A stretch of 64,000 nt of DNA from Enterococcus haemoperoxidus ATCC BAA-382 (GTDB lineage Bacteria > Bacillota > Bacilli > Lactobacillales > Enterococcaceae), in assembly GCF_000407165.1 (NCBI RefSeq), contig NZ_KE136479.1, positions 1,251,464-1,315,463 on the forward strand, read 5' to 3'. Below the pieces are notes generated by a model. The model searched no databases and had not been told where the DNA came from. It saw only the letters and a program-made list of their open reading frames with translations. Both the position numbers and the translations under genes were made by a program. This document shows positions 1 to 8,575 of this stretch, in pieces (within the stretch, counting starts at the first letter, position 1; the number at the start of each line of letters is the position of its first letter).

Positions 1-389
1 TTGGTAAAGGGGATAAAGAACGGATCATTCCCTTAGGTGATTACGCGATTCAATGGATTGAAAAATACCTAGAAGAAGCACGGCCTGTTTTGATCAAAAA
101 AAATCAAAGTGAGACACATTTGTTTGTAAATCATCATGGTAAGCCGTTATCACGCCAAGGAGTTTGGAAAAATTTAAAACAAATCGTCCGAGAAGCAGGG
201 ATCAATAAGAATATAACGCCACATACATTGCGACATAGCTTTGCGACACATTTATTGGAAAATGGTGCGGATTTGAGAATTGTACAAGAACTACTCGGAC
301 ACGCAGATATTTCTACAACTCAAATTTATACCCATATTACAAAACAGCGGATGGCAGATGTTTACAAACAACACTTCCCAAGAGCTTAA
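1..389 (+). CDS. xerD: Tyrosine recombinase XerD, C-terminal part (cut by window edge)
   Basis: Partial gene: the reading frame is already open at base 3 and ends at a TAA, so only the last ~128 residues are present. It holds the second half of the tyrosine-recombinase catalytic domain: the GKGDKER beta-hairpin lysine, the [10 protein letters not shown] box (His-x-x-Arg), the [15 protein letters not shown] segment (His and the nucleophilic Tyr) and the short C-terminal tail typical of XerD. XerD acts with XerC at dif to resolve chromosome dimers. The following genes (ribT, scpA, scpB, rluB) match the low-GC Gram-positive order downstream of xerD. XerC or an integrase would share these motifs; the context favours XerD. 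Confidence 0.88.
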   Translation, partial: GKGDKERIIPLGDYAIQWIEKYLEEARPVLIKKNQSETHLFVNHHGKPLSRQGVWKNLKQIVREAGINKNITPHTLRHSFATHLLENGADLRIVQELLGHADISTTQIYTHITKQRMADVYKQHFPRA

Positions 390-416
390 AGAATAAAAAA
401 GAGAGAAGGTGAGATC

Positions 417-779
417 ATGTTAACTTATTATCGAAAAGAGCAGCGTAAAATTGCGATGGGTTTATTAAGTTTTCATCAAAAATTAACAGAGTACCATTCA
501 CTGCTAAAAGAATTAGACATGTATGAAACAGAAGATAACTTGCATTTACTTTTTTGGACACCAGTTGGGGAACAAAACATTCAAGGAATCGTAGGAATAG
601 AAGTAGAAACGTCTGAAGCGATGATTTTACATGATATATCGATCAACCCTTCTTTTAGAGGAGAGAAGCTTGGGTTTGACTTACTAAATGAAGTTAGGGA
701 GTTGTATCCTGAGACAAAAATTTATGGCACATTAGCCACATCCGCTTATTTATCTAAGTGGAAAGAACACAATGCTTGA
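417..779 (+). CDS. ribT: RibT-like GNAT-fold acetyltransferase
   Basis: 120-residue protein with the N-terminal KIAMGLLSF signature of RibT, the small GNAT-like protein encoded at the end of the B. subtilis riboflavin operon. The central strand-turn IVGIEVE plus ISINPSFRGEKLG resembles the acetyl-CoA binding loop of the GNAT fold. The RBS (GAGAAGGTGAG) sits just before the ATG. Substrate is unknown. Here the gene is separated from any rib biosynthetic genes and lies between xerD and scpA. The ScpA gene follows within 40 bases, so the two are probably co-transcribed. Confidence 0.75.
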   Translation: MLTYYRKEQRKIAMGLLSFHQKLTEYHSLLKELDMYETEDNLHLLFWTPVGEQNIQGIVGIEVETSEAMILHDISINPSFRGEKLGFDLLNEVRELYPETKIYGTLATSAYLSKWKEHNA

Positions 780-817
780 ATTTTATGGTAAACTAAAGAG
801 TTGAAAAAGAAAGTTGG

Positions 818-1603
818 ATGATCTTGCAGGAAATTAATGTGAAATTGGATGTATTTGAAGGACCACTCGATCTTCTTTTACATTTGATTCAAAAATTGGA
901 AATCGATATTTATGACATTCCGATTGCTGCAGTAACGGAACAGTATATGAACTATATCCATACAATGAAAACGTTGGAGTTAGAAATTGCTGGGGAATAT
1001 CTAGTGATGGCAGCAACATTGATGGCAATCAAAAGTAAGATGCTTTTGCCCAAACAAGAGTTGGAAATGACAGAAGACGATGAAATCTTAGATGGTGAAG
1101 ACCCACGAGATGCGTTGGTTGCTCAATTATTAGAATATCGTAAATTTAAATATGCAGCGGGTCTTTTGCATGAAAAAGAATCTGAAAGAAGTCTTTATTA
1201 TACAAAAGAACCCATGGACATAGATGAATATAAAGAAGACAATCCTTTATTGGAACCGAATCAACTGAATACAATCGATCTTTTTCTAGCTTTTCATGCA
1301 ATGCTAGAAAAGAAAAAAAGTCGTCAGCCAGTCGAAACAACGGTTACTGGAGATGATGTATCGATTGAAGAAAAGATTGCAACAATCACGCAAAAAATGT
1401 GTCAGATCGATCGGAATACACCGATAAACTTTGAGTCTTTTTTTACGAACTATTCTAAACAAGAAGTTGTTACGACCTTTATGGCTTTGTTGGAATTGAT
1501 GAAAAAAGGGGTCGTTCATGTAGAACAAGAGGACAATTATAGTACCATTTTACTCTATAATACATCCGAAGAGATTGAAACAAGTACGGAGGAAACAGCG
1601 TGA
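818..1603 (+). CDS. scpA: Segregation and condensation protein A
   Basis: 261 residues, the kleisin subunit that bridges the SMC dimer with ScpB for chromosome condensation and segregation. The N-terminal block VFEGPLDLLLHLIQKLEIDI is the hallmark kleisin motif, followed by an acidic linker (about residues 85-95) and a C-terminal winged-helix region that contacts the SMC head. The reading frame ends in GTGA, overlapping the scpB start by four bases, so translational coupling is likely. Confidence 0.96.
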   Translation: MILQEINVKLDVFEGPLDLLLHLIQKLEIDIYDIPIAAVTEQYMNYIHTMKTLELEIAGEYLVMAATLMAIKSKMLLPKQELEMTEDDEILDGEDPRDALVAQLLEYRKFKYAAGLLHEKESERSLYYTKEPMDIDEYKEDNPLLEPNQLNTIDLFLAFHAMLEKKKSRQPVETTVTGDDVSIEEKIATITQKMCQIDRNTPINFESFFTNYSKQEVVTTFMALLELMKKGVVHVEQEDNYSTILLYNTSEEIETSTEETA

Positions 1604-2217
1604 CCACAGTTAGTCAAATCGAAGCGATTTTATTTGTTGTTGGTGAAGAAGGAATTGGTTTAGAAGAATTGTCTTATTTATTAGGACTATCTACCGCCAA
1701 AACATATGAAGCATTGACCGCTTTAAAAGAGCGCTATGAATCAGATGAACAAACCGCATTAAATATTTTAGAAGTTGGAAATCACTTTATATTATCTACG
1801 AAAAAAAACTTTGCGCCGTTATTAAAAAAATATGCACAATCACCTATCTCGAATTCTTTGTCCCAAGCAGCCCTTGAGACATTGTCGATCGTTGCTTACA
1901 AGCAGCCAATTTCAAGAGTAGAAGTAGATGAGATTAGAGGTGTTCAGTCAGCAGGGTCTATGCAAAAATTAGTTGCTCGCCAACTGATTGAAGAAAAAGG
2001 ACGGGTGGACGGACCTGGTCGAGCTATTTTATATGGTACCACTGCTTATTTCATGGATTATTTTGGTTTGAGATCCTTAGAAGAGTTACCAGATATCCAT
2101 CAAATGGAAGAAGAAATCGCTGAAGAGTTACCTTTAGACCTCTTTTTCGACCGTTACAAAGAATTAAATGAAGATCCGCCAACAACGGACATAAATGAAT
2201 CGGAGGAAGAAAACTAA
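1600..2217 (+). CDS. scpB: Segregation and condensation protein B
   Basis: 205 residues with a GTG start inside the scpA stop region and a GGAGGA RBS within scpA. It contains the tandem winged-helix fold of ScpB: IEAILFVVGEEGIGLEEL near the start and the conserved ALETLSIVAYKQPISR and RGVQSAGSMQKL blocks. It dimerises and binds ScpA in the SMC complex. The C-terminus is acidic (ESEEEN). Its TAA overlaps nothing, but the rluB ATG follows immediately, consistent with an scpA-scpB-rluB operon. Confidence 0.96.
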   Translation: MTTVSQIEAILFVVGEEGIGLEELSYLLGLSTAKTYEALTALKERYESDEQTALNILEVGNHFILSTKKNFAPLLKKYAQSPISNSLSQAALETLSIVAYKQPISRVEVDEIRGVQSAGSMQKLVARQLIEEKGRVDGPGRAILYGTTAYFMDYFGLRSLEELPDIHQMEEEIAEELPLDLFFDRYKELNEDPPTTDINESEEEN

Positions 2218-2934
2218 ATGGAAAGACTTCAAAAAGTAATTGCGCATGCAGGAATTGCATCACGTAGAAAAGCAGAAGAATATATTGTCAACGGACGTGT
2301 AAAAGTAAATGGGAAAATCATTCGAGAATTAGGAACGCAAGTAGGGAAAAATGATAAGGTTGAAGTAGATGATGTGCCAATTTACAAAGAAGAATATGGT
2401 TATTATCTTTTCTACAAACCAAAAGGCGTCATCTCCGCTGTTTCGGATGATAAAGGTCGAAAAGTTGTTACAGACTTTTTCTCTCACATCAAAGAACGAA
2501 TTTATCCTGTTGGACGATTGGATTATGATACCTCTGGATTATTACTATTAACGAACGATGGTGAGTTTTCTCAAAAATTGACTCACCCAAGTCATGAAAT
2601 CGATAAAGTTTATGTGGCAAAAGTAAAAGGATTAGCTAAAAAACATGATTTGCTTCCACTGACTAAGGGAATGAAAATCGAAGGGTACAAAACTGCGCCA
2701 GCTGCTTTTGAAATCATATCTGTCGATCTTAAAACAAACACGAGCATTGTTGAATTGACGATTCATGAAGGTCGTAATCACCAAGTGAAAAAAATGCTTC
2801 AGGCAGTAGGTTATCCAGTTCAGAAATTAAAAAGAGAAAAATACGGTGATTTGACCTTAAAAGGACTACGTCCAGGTGAATACCGCAACTTAAATAAAAA
2901 AGAAATTAGTGTTTTAATGAATCAATCAAAATAA
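2218..2934 (+). CDS. rluB: 23S rRNA pseudouridine synthase RluB-type
   Basis: 238 residues. An N-terminal S4 RNA-binding domain (MERLQKVIAHAGIASRRKAE) is followed by the RsuA/RluB catalytic domain with the PVGRLDYDTSGLLLLTNDG motif carrying the catalytic Asp. HEGRNHQVKKML matches the family substrate loop. In B. subtilis the gene downstream of scpAB is the 23S synthase RluB, so position supports RluB rather than RsuA. The start directly abuts the scpB stop; a strong terminator follows. Confidence 0.92.
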   Translation: MERLQKVIAHAGIASRRKAEEYIVNGRVKVNGKIIRELGTQVGKNDKVEVDDVPIYKEEYGYYLFYKPKGVISAVSDDKGRKVVTDFFSHIKERIYPVGRLDYDTSGLLLLTNDGEFSQKLTHPSHEIDKVYVAKVKGLAKKHDLLPLTKGMKIEGYKTAPAAFEIISVDLKTNTSIVELTIHEGRNHQVKKMLQAVGYPVQKLKREKYGDLTLKGLRPGEYRNLNKKEISVLMNQSK

Positions 2935-2963
2935 TCTTTTTAGAGAAGTTAGAAAAAAAAGCG

Positions 2964-2998
2964 CGTAGCTCCGATAAATAAAAGGAGCTACGTTTTTT
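2964..2998 (+). terminator. Intrinsic terminator after rluB
   Basis: Nine-base perfect arms CGTAGCTCC/GGAGCTACG around an 11-base loop, followed by six T. It ends the xerD/ribT-scpA-scpB-rluB transcript. Confidence 0.85.
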
Positions 2999-3093
2999 CG
3001 CCGTTTATTCGGATATAATGCGGAGTAAAACCGATTTTTAGAAATACTCCGACTCTATTCAATTCCACATATGTGACACAATGAACATAAATA

Positions 3094-3121
3094 TTGCTTT
3101 TTTCTAGAAAGAATGTATACT
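3094..3121 (+). promoter_or_regulatory. Promoter of the ribU riboswitch transcript
   Basis: TTGCTT (-35) and TATACT (-10) separated by 16 bases, placed about 25 bases before the FMN aptamer. Seen in sequence only. Confidence 0.6.
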
Positions 3122-3144
3122 GTAGTTGTACAAAAAATTAATAA

Positions 3145-3270
3145 AGGTTCGTCTTCAGGGGCAGGGTGAAATTCCCGACCGGTGGTTATAGTCCACGACC
3201 TACTTCATTTGAAGTGGCTGAATTGGTGAAATTCCAATACCGACAGTAAAGTCTGGATAAAGAAGATAGG
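3145..3270 (+). ncRNA. FMN riboswitch (RFN element)
   Basis: Contains the conserved RFN blocks in order: GTCTTCAGGGGCAGGGTG, AATTCCCGACCGG, the GGTGGTTATAGTCCACGAC segment, a variable stem, then GGTGAAATTCCAATACCGAC and AGTCTGGAT. These match the FMN-binding aptamer found before riboflavin synthesis or uptake genes. A terminator hairpin follows, as expected for transcriptional control, and the next gene is the riboflavin transporter ribU. Confidence 0.95.
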
Positions 3271-3309
3271 GCTTATTTGAATTGGCATTTTTCAGATAAG
3301 ATAACTCTA

Positions 3310-3341
3310 CTCTATTTTCCCTGCTGGAAAATAGAGTTTTT
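3310..3341 (+). terminator. Riboswitch expression-platform terminator
   Basis: Eleven-base perfect arms CTCTATTTTCC/GGAAAATAGAG with a 5-base loop and a T run. It lies 40 bases after the FMN aptamer, so FMN binding would favour this stop and switch off ribU. Confidence 0.88.
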
Positions 3342-3503
3342 GCTGTATATTTCTGATAGTCACTACCATTAGACAAAGGATAAAGTAGATGATGAACAAT
3401 ACGTGGCAAGAAAAGTGAGATATGTTACCATCTGCTGTAACACTGTACTTAATTAAAAATTAAATATGAGTGGATCACTTCTCGCAGTGTGTTAGAGGAT
3501 TGT

Positions 3504-3617
3504 ATGACAATAATGAGACCATTGATACATACAAGACTAAGTGACATCTTACAACAAATCAAGAGCAATCAATGGAAAAGTCAATTTAGAAAAGTTCGTT
3601 TGAAGATGGGTCCTTAA
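3504..3617 (+). CDS. Possible 37-residue basic leader ORF before ribU
   Basis: ATG preceded by AGAGGA at about five bases and an open frame of 37 codons ending at TAA, 16 bases before the ribU start. The peptide is rich in Arg and Lys (for example QFRKVRLKMGP at its end). No family recognised. It lies in an unusually long (about 290 base) leader between the riboswitch terminator and ribU. It could be chance; codon use is not decisive. Confidence 0.3.
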   Translation: MTIMRPLIHTRLSDILQQIKSNQWKSQFRKVRLKMGP

Positions 3618-3632
3618 ACAGGAGGATTTCAT

Positions 3633-4241
3633 ATGCGAAACAACAAGGTACAAAAAATGGTAAGTGTAGCAATGTTAGCAGCAATAGGTGTGGTTTTACA
3701 ATTTGTAGCGTTCCCGATCATACCATCATTAAGTTTTTTAAAAATCGATTTCAGTGACATTCCCGTTATGATCAGTATGTTTTTATTTGGTCCGTTAGCT
3801 GGTATAAGTACCGCGTTCATAAGATCAGTATTGCATCTGTTTACGACAGGAGCATCACCGCAAAATTTAGTGGGGGATGTAGCTAGCTTTTTTGCAACAA
3901 CTGTTTTCACTTTACCAATGTATTATTTTTTCAAGCGAGGAAGCGACAAGCTTTCAAACAAAATTTTAGGAGTCTCTACAGGGATAATTGCTCTAACTGT
4001 TTTCATGGGTGTAGCAAATTATTTTGTGATTACACCAATTTATTTGCAACTATTCGGCGTATCAGCGGGGCAATTTTTAGGAATGTCACTAGCGAAATAT
4101 GTTACGATTGGAATTATTCCATTCAACTTGATTAAAGGCACAATTGTAAGTGCTGTTTTCTTAGTACTTCATGCAAAACTTTTGCCGTGGTTATCCAGAA
4201 AACAATATCAGTTGGGGCATAAAAAGACAATAACAAAATAA
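3633..4241 (+). CDS. ribU: Riboflavin ECF transporter substrate-binding subunit RibU
   Basis: 202 residues, an integral membrane S component that binds riboflavin and works with the energy-coupling EcfAA'T module encoded elsewhere. Several hydrophobic helices are visible, with the family signature FPIIPSLSFLKIDFSDIP after the first helix and FGPLAGISTAFIRSVLH. The AAACAGGAGG RBS sits before the ATG. Control by the upstream FMN riboswitch fits a riboflavin importer. A basic tail (GHKKTITK) ends the protein. Confidence 0.95.
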   Translation: MRNNKVQKMVSVAMLAAIGVVLQFVAFPIIPSLSFLKIDFSDIPVMISMFLFGPLAGISTAFIRSVLHLFTTGASPQNLVGDVASFFATTVFTLPMYYFFKRGSDKLSNKILGVSTGIIALTVFMGVANYFVITPIYLQLFGVSAGQFLGMSLAKYVTIGIIPFNLIKGTIVSAVFLVLHAKLLPWLSRKQYQLGHKKTITK

Positions 4242-4262
4242 ACAATTGATATAAATAGCTGA

Positions 4263-4302
4263 AACATAGAGTAGAACACGTCATTTTGCTCTGTGTTTTT
4301 TT
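4263..4302 (+). terminator. Terminator after ribU
   Basis: Arms AACATAGAG/CTCTGTGTT (one G-U pair) followed by a run of T. Confidence 0.7.
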
Positions 4303-4380
4303 GATTGTCAATACAAATTATTCTAGTTACAAGTCGATTTCTGCTAAAATAGAAATGATAAGAACGAGAGGAGAACGAAC

Positions 4381-5103
4381 ATGAAAAAATGGCAAAAACG
4401 ATTACTTTGGTTTATAGGAGTACTTGCAACAGTGATTTTGGTCGGTTTATTTTATATAAAAACTATTACCTATACCCCGACGACAATGGCTTTGGAAGTA
4501 TCTCAAAAAGCACATGATGAAAATGGAGTGTTATTTTTTAAAGGAAACGAAGAGAAACCGGCACTTATTTTTTATCAAGGAGCTTTAGTTGAAAATGCTA
4601 GTTATAGTGTTTGGGCTGAGAAAGTAGCAGAGGCTGGATTTTCAGTTTATCTCGTAAAACAGCCCTTAAATCTAGCTGTTTTAGGCCAAAATAAAGCGGA
4701 GCAAGTCATTCACTCTAATAATCTAAAAAATTATGTGATCGGTGGGCATTCACTAGGAGGAGTTATGGCTAGTCGTTTTGCTGCTGAACAAGATAATAAT
4801 GCATTAAAAGGTGTATTTTTCCTAGCAAGTTACCCTGACGAAAAAGGGAGTCTTTCAAAGTTTAAAGGACAAGTACTCTCATTGACAGGCTCTGAAGATG
4901 GTGTTTTAAATTGGCAAGCATATGGTCAAGCCAAAAAATATTTACCTAAACAAACTGTTTTTGAAAAAATCAAAGGTGGAAACCACGCCGGATTTGGTAG
5001 TTATGGTGAACAAAAAGGAGATAAACCTGCTCTAATTAACAATGACGAACAACAAGAAGAAGTCGCTAATCAGCTAATTGATTGGTTAAAGACAATCAAC
5101 TAA
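4381..5103 (+). CDS. Membrane-anchored alpha/beta hydrolase
   Basis: 240 residues starting after GAGAGGAGAACGAAC. Residues about 8-27 form a single transmembrane or signal-anchor segment, so the catalytic domain should face outside. The nucleophile elbow is GGHSLGG; SLTGSEDGVL carries a plausible acid and GGNHAGFG the catalytic His, giving the Ser-Asp-His triad of the alpha/beta-hydrolase fold (Abhydrolase_5 type). Substrate cannot be inferred. It is a single-gene unit flanked by terminators. Confidence 0.8.
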   Translation: MKKWQKRLLWFIGVLATVILVGLFYIKTITYTPTTMALEVSQKAHDENGVLFFKGNEEKPALIFYQGALVENASYSVWAEKVAEAGFSVYLVKQPLNLAVLGQNKAEQVIHSNNLKNYVIGGHSLGGVMASRFAAEQDNNALKGVFFLASYPDEKGSLSKFKGQVLSLTGSEDGVLNWQAYGQAKKYLPKQTVFEKIKGGNHAGFGSYGEQKGDKPALINNDEQQEEVANQLIDWLKTIN

Positions 5104-5104
5104 A

Positions 5105-5155
5105 TAATAAAAGGAGAAAATACCGTTTTTTGACAAGTATTTTCTCCTTTTATTA
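5105..5155. terminator. Bidirectional terminator between the hydrolase and ferredoxin genes
   Basis: Nineteen-base perfect arms with A/T-rich flanks on both sides, lying between two convergent genes. Confidence 0.9.
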
Positions 5156-5169
5156 TGAAGCTAATTTCA

Positions 5170-5382
5170 TTATTTTTCTATGATCTCTATTGCACGAACA
5201 GGACATTTGCGGTACGCTATTAACGCATTGTCCTGTTCATTTCTAGAAACAAATTCTTGAAGGGCCTCGCGATCATTTTTAAAAATGACGATCCCATCGT
5301 CATTATAATCAAAAATTTCTGGTGCATAGACTTGGCACAACCCGCAAGCAATGCACTTTTCAGGAATTATTTTACATAACAT
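5170..5382 (-). CDS. fer: Ferredoxin, single [4Fe-4S] type
   Basis: 70 residues, small electron carrier. Cys10, Cys13 and Cys16 form the C-x2-C-x2-C motif (KCIACGLC) and Cys60 lies in the KCPVRAI motif, giving four ligands for one cubane cluster. YAPEIFDYNDDG matches the Bacillus Fer family. It is divergent from ypbB-recQ with only 39 bases between starts, the same neighbourhood as fer-ypbB-recQ in B. subtilis. Physiological partner unknown. Confidence 0.93.
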   Translation of the reverse strand: MLCKIIPEKCIACGLCQVYAPEIFDYNDDGIVIFKNDREALQEFVSRNEQDNALIAYRKCPVRAIEIIEK

Positions 5383-5421
5383 AAGAGCACATCCTATTCT
5401 ATCATTGAAAGAGGTGTAAAT

Positions 5422-6453
5422 ATGGAACCTTCCTTTATTTTAGCTTTATTTCAGCATGGATACAAGGTACGCACTTCAACTTTGTATCATCTTTTAAAAG
5501 GCAAGCGGACAAGTTCTGTATTGCTATATGGTTTTTTATATGAAAACTTACGATTTTTCCAGCTATTTCCATTATTATCTGACAAACAATTTCATACTAT
5601 AATAAAAGAATTAGGTAAACAAGACTTATTGAATCTGACATCTGATGGCGAAGCTCAGATAACGTCTAAAGGTATACAGGTCGCAGTTTATGATGTCCAT
5701 CATTTTTCTTGGATCAACAATTATCGATTTGGGAAAACAGATGAAACGATTTGGCGTTTATTACAATTTACGGTGCAAGTTGTTTCTAATTTATCTTATA
5801 CGAATAAACATTACGTTCCATTAGAACAATCGCCATTGTATCAAAAACAAGTGAAAATGTATATAAAATCAATGCCTAAAGCGCAGTTGATCGAAACAGT
5901 CAAGAAAGAATGGACGCTGTTATTTTCTCATCTAACGAACGATGAAGCAAATTTTTTTGCTCAACAATTTTCGGGCTATCAACAAATCGGTAAAACATCG
6001 TTTCAATTAATGAAGGATGATGATAACACCTTTGAGCGACAGTTATATAAAAAAGAAAAACTCCATCATCTACTGGATACGATTTGTCTAATGCCAGATG
6101 GTAGTTTCTTAAAAAAGTTGGTTCTTCCTTTAGTGAAACAAAATGAAAATAAAAGTATGAGTGAAACAAGTTCATATATGAAAACGCAGCTTCCGATAGA
6201 AGCGTTAGCTCAGAAAAGAAGGGTCAAAATAAGCACAATCAAAGATCATCTTATGGAATTAGCCTTAACTAAGGATTTTCCGTTTGAACGCTTTATATCC
6301 AAAGAAACAGAACAATTCTTATTTGAATACCCTAAACCATATCAAGAATGGACATATCGGTCAGTCAAACAAAACAGTCCTGAACTGGACTACTTTGAGT
6401 TTCGTTTATACCAAATTCAAAAAATTAGAGAAGAAAGAGAATCACGCCAATGA
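5422..6453 (+). CDS. ypbB: YpbB-like helix-turn-helix protein paired with RecQ
   Basis: 343 residues. The protein resembles B. subtilis YpbB, whose gene sits directly before recQ. The C-terminal part (about 250-310), with LPIEALAQKRRVKISTIKDH, looks like the HTH_40 (helix-turn-helix) domain of the family; the N-terminal 240 residues are mostly helical. Function is not established. Its stop overlaps the recQ start as ATGA, so the two are translationally coupled and probably work together on DNA. Confidence 0.82.
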   Translation: MEPSFILALFQHGYKVRTSTLYHLLKGKRTSSVLLYGFLYENLRFFQLFPLLSDKQFHTIIKELGKQDLLNLTSDGEAQITSKGIQVAVYDVHHFSWINNYRFGKTDETIWRLLQFTVQVVSNLSYTNKHYVPLEQSPLYQKQVKMYIKSMPKAQLIETVKKEWTLLFSHLTNDEANFFAQQFSGYQQIGKTSFQLMKDDDNTFERQLYKKEKLHHLLDTICLMPDGSFLKKLVLPLVKQNENKSMSETSSYMKTQLPIEALAQKRRVKISTIKDHLMELALTKDFPFERFISKETEQFLFEYPKPYQEWTYRSVKQNSPELDYFEFRLYQIQKIREERESRQ

Positions 6454-7892
6454 GAGTGGATTTAGAACATGTATTACAAGATAAATTTGGCTTCAGTACA
6501 TTTAAACCAGGGCAAAAAGAAGTAATTGAGCAGCTGATAAAGAAGCAAGATACATTAGCTGTCTTGCCAACAGGTACTGGAAAATCCTTGTGTTACCAGC
6601 TAGTTGGACAATTAGTTAAAGGGAATGTGATTATAGTTTCACCACTTCTATCTTTAATGGAAGATCAAGTGATTCAGCTTCAAAAAAAGGGGGAAGCAAG
6701 TGTTATTGCTCTAAATAGCAGTTTGTCTTTTATTGAAAAGCACTATGTATTAAATCATTTAAGTCACTATAAATATATTTTGATCAGCCCAGAAACATTA
6801 ACTCAAAAAGATGTTCGAAAAAGAATAGCTGAATTAACAATTGCTTTATTTGTAGTAGATGAAGCCCATTGTGTTTCTCAGTGGGGCGTTGATTTTAGAC
6901 CAGAATATACCAAGCTAGCTAAAATCCAAGCAGAATGCGGTTATCCATTGACTTTGGCATTAACAGCCACAGCAACTCCAGCTGTAAAAAAAGAGATTAT
7001 TAAGCAATTATTTTCTCATCGCAAAACAATTTCGGAAGTTATTTTTTCTGTGAACCGACCAAATATTGGTTTAATTGTCAATCAAACAACTGAAAAAAGT
7101 GATACATTAATTTCTTATCTGACAGAATTAAAAAACAGAGGAATCGTGTATTGTGCAACTAGAAAAACAGCAGAGAGAATCAATCGATTAATCAATGCAC
7201 AGACGAATTTAAAATCAGCATTTTATCACGGGGGTCTGACTGCCAATGAGCGTAGTTTGTTGCAACAACAGTTTGTTTCAAATCAATTAGATGTTCTATG
7301 TGCGACAAATGCTTTTGGCATGGGGATCGATAAGCCGGATGTACGCTTTGTTATTCACTATGATTGCCCGGATAGTTTAGAAAATTATGTTCAAGAAATT
7401 GGCCGGGCAGGTCGTGATGGGCAGGCTAGTGTAGCGATTTTACTCTATCAACAAGGTGATGAATCTATTCACCATTATTTTCAATCTGAAAGTCGGCTTG
7501 ATCGAGAACTTTTAAATGAACTAGCTGAAATCCAAACTGAAGATCAAGAAACCATTTTACCTACACTAAATGAAATTCAACAAAAATGGCTGCAAGGATA
7601 TTTTGAAAAGGAGTACACAATCGAAGAATTAGAACAAAGATTATTAAGAAAAGAGAAAGAACGTCAACAACAGTTAAATGTTATGTTAAACTATATCAAT
7701 GAAGAAAAATGCCGTCGGGTGTTCATTCAGCAGTATTTTTCAGAAACAATCACAAAATCAACACAAGAAAATTGTTGTGATTGTTGCGGCTTATCCTTTG
7801 ACAACTATAAAGGGCAAATAGTACAATCACCAGAAGAAAAGGAAATCTCCGAACAGTGGGAGGACATTTTAATAAGATTATTTAAAGAATGA
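6450..7892 (+). CDS. recQ: ATP-dependent DNA helicase RecQ (short form)
   Basis: 480 residues, a superfamily 2 helicase that unwinds DNA 3' to 5' in recombination and repair. Visible motifs: LPTGTGKSLCYQL (Walker A), DEAHC (motif II), ALTATATPAV (motif III), FGMGIDKPDVRFVIH (motif V) and QEIGRAGRDG (motif VI). Cysteines near the end (CRRVF...NCCDCCG) form the RecQ zinc site. Length matches the short RecS-type protein next to YpbB in B. subtilis, with no HRDC domain. A terminator hairpin overlaps its last codons. Confidence 0.95.
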   Translation: MRVDLEHVLQDKFGFSTFKPGQKEVIEQLIKKQDTLAVLPTGTGKSLCYQLVGQLVKGNVIIVSPLLSLMEDQVIQLQKKGEASVIALNSSLSFIEKHYVLNHLSHYKYILISPETLTQKDVRKRIAELTIALFVVDEAHCVSQWGVDFRPEYTKLAKIQAECGYPLTLALTATATPAVKKEIIKQLFSHRKTISEVIFSVNRPNIGLIVNQTTEKSDTLISYLTELKNRGIVYCATRKTAERINRLINAQTNLKSAFYHGGLTANERSLLQQQFVSNQLDVLCATNAFGMGIDKPDVRFVIHYDCPDSLENYVQEIGRAGRDGQASVAILLYQQGDESIHHYFQSESRLDRELLNELAEIQTEDQETILPTLNEIQQKWLQGYFEKEYTIEELEQRLLRKEKERQQQLNVMLNYINEEKCRRVFIQQYFSETITKSTQENCCDCCGLSFDNYKGQIVQSPEEKEISEQWEDILIRLFKE

Positions 7893-7907
7893 AAATAATC
7901 TTATTTT
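7871..7907 (+). terminator. Terminator overlapping the recQ stop
   Basis: Thirteen-base perfect arms AATAAGATTATTT/AAATAATCTTATT. The 5' arm lies in recQ coding sequence and the stop codon lies in the loop. Confidence 0.65.
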
Positions 7908-7930
7908 AGGCTACAGTTGACAAAAAGCTG

Positions 7931-7939
7931 TGGTATAAT
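7931..7939 (+). promoter_or_regulatory. Extended -10 promoter of the LysM gene
   Basis: TGGTATAAT is an extended -10 element 33 bases before the GTG start. A perfect TTGACA occurs at 7917-7922, but the 11-base spacing is too short for it to be the -35. Confidence 0.55.
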
Positions 7940-7971
7940 AGCAAACGAGATAATTTTAGGAGGAACGATAC

Positions 7972-8514
7972 GTGAGTAAAAAAGATAAGAAAAAACCATC
8001 AGGTGCACGTGAACCTTGGGAGCAGTCAATTTATGATACGGATAAGAATGCTGGGGGCTCTCGCTCAGAAAAACGTCAACAAAAAAAGGGCAATACGGTC
8101 TTTCTAACAATTTTAGTTATTCTATTATTATTGATTATTACTTTACCAGTTGGAACCTATCTTTATGTTATGAGAGATAAATCTGACAATAAAGAGGCTA
8201 GCCAACCATCATCATCTGTAGTTGTTCAATCATCGACAAAAAACAGTTCAACTCAGCCATCCTCTTCAAGTGCTAGTTCTTCGCAAGAGCAACCGGCATC
8301 GTCTTCAGAAGTAGCAGGCGAAAGTAGTGCACCACAAGAAACCACGCCGACAAGTGCACCACAAGAAGCAGCTGTATATACTGAAGTGCTTAATGGAGAA
8401 GGACCAAATCAAGTTGCCACAAGAAATGGGATAACAACAGATGAGCTATTACAATTAAATGGCTTAACTTTGAATTCTGTTTTACAACCTGGACAATCAT
8501 TACGTGTAAAATAG
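7972..8514 (+). CDS. Membrane-anchored LysM protein (YpbE-like)
   Basis: 180 residues with a GTG start after TTAGGAGGAACGATAC. A basic cytoplasmic segment (1-40) precedes one membrane helix (about 42-66), a long Ser/Pro/Gln/Glu-rich spacer (75-135) and a C-terminal LysM domain (ITTDELLQLNGL ... LQPGQSLRVK) that should bind peptidoglycan. Position after ypbB-recQ matches B. subtilis ypbE, which also encodes a LysM protein. The low-complexity spacer implies a wall-spanning linker. Role unknown. Confidence 0.82.
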   Translation: MSKKDKKKPSGAREPWEQSIYDTDKNAGGSRSEKRQQKKGNTVFLTILVILLLLIITLPVGTYLYVMRDKSDNKEASQPSSSVVVQSSTKNSSTQPSSSSASSSQEQPASSSEVAGESSAPQETTPTSAPQEAAVYTEVLNGEGPNQVATRNGITTDELLQLNGLTLNSVLQPGQSLRVK

Positions 8515-8524
8515 CAACAAAATT

Positions 8525-8565
8525 GGGAGAAAAGTAACGACTGCTTAATGCAGTTGCTTTTTCCC
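8525..8565 (+). terminator. Imperfect hairpin after the LysM gene
   Basis: GGGAGAAAAG...CTTTTTCCC with an inner GACTGC/GCAGTT stem. Likely terminator. Confidence 0.55.
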
Positions 8566-8575
8566 ATTATTAAGG

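Noticed and set aside
7917-7939. TTGACA/TATAAT promoter before the LysM gene
   Set aside because: The spacing is 11 bases, too short; only the extended -10 is kept.
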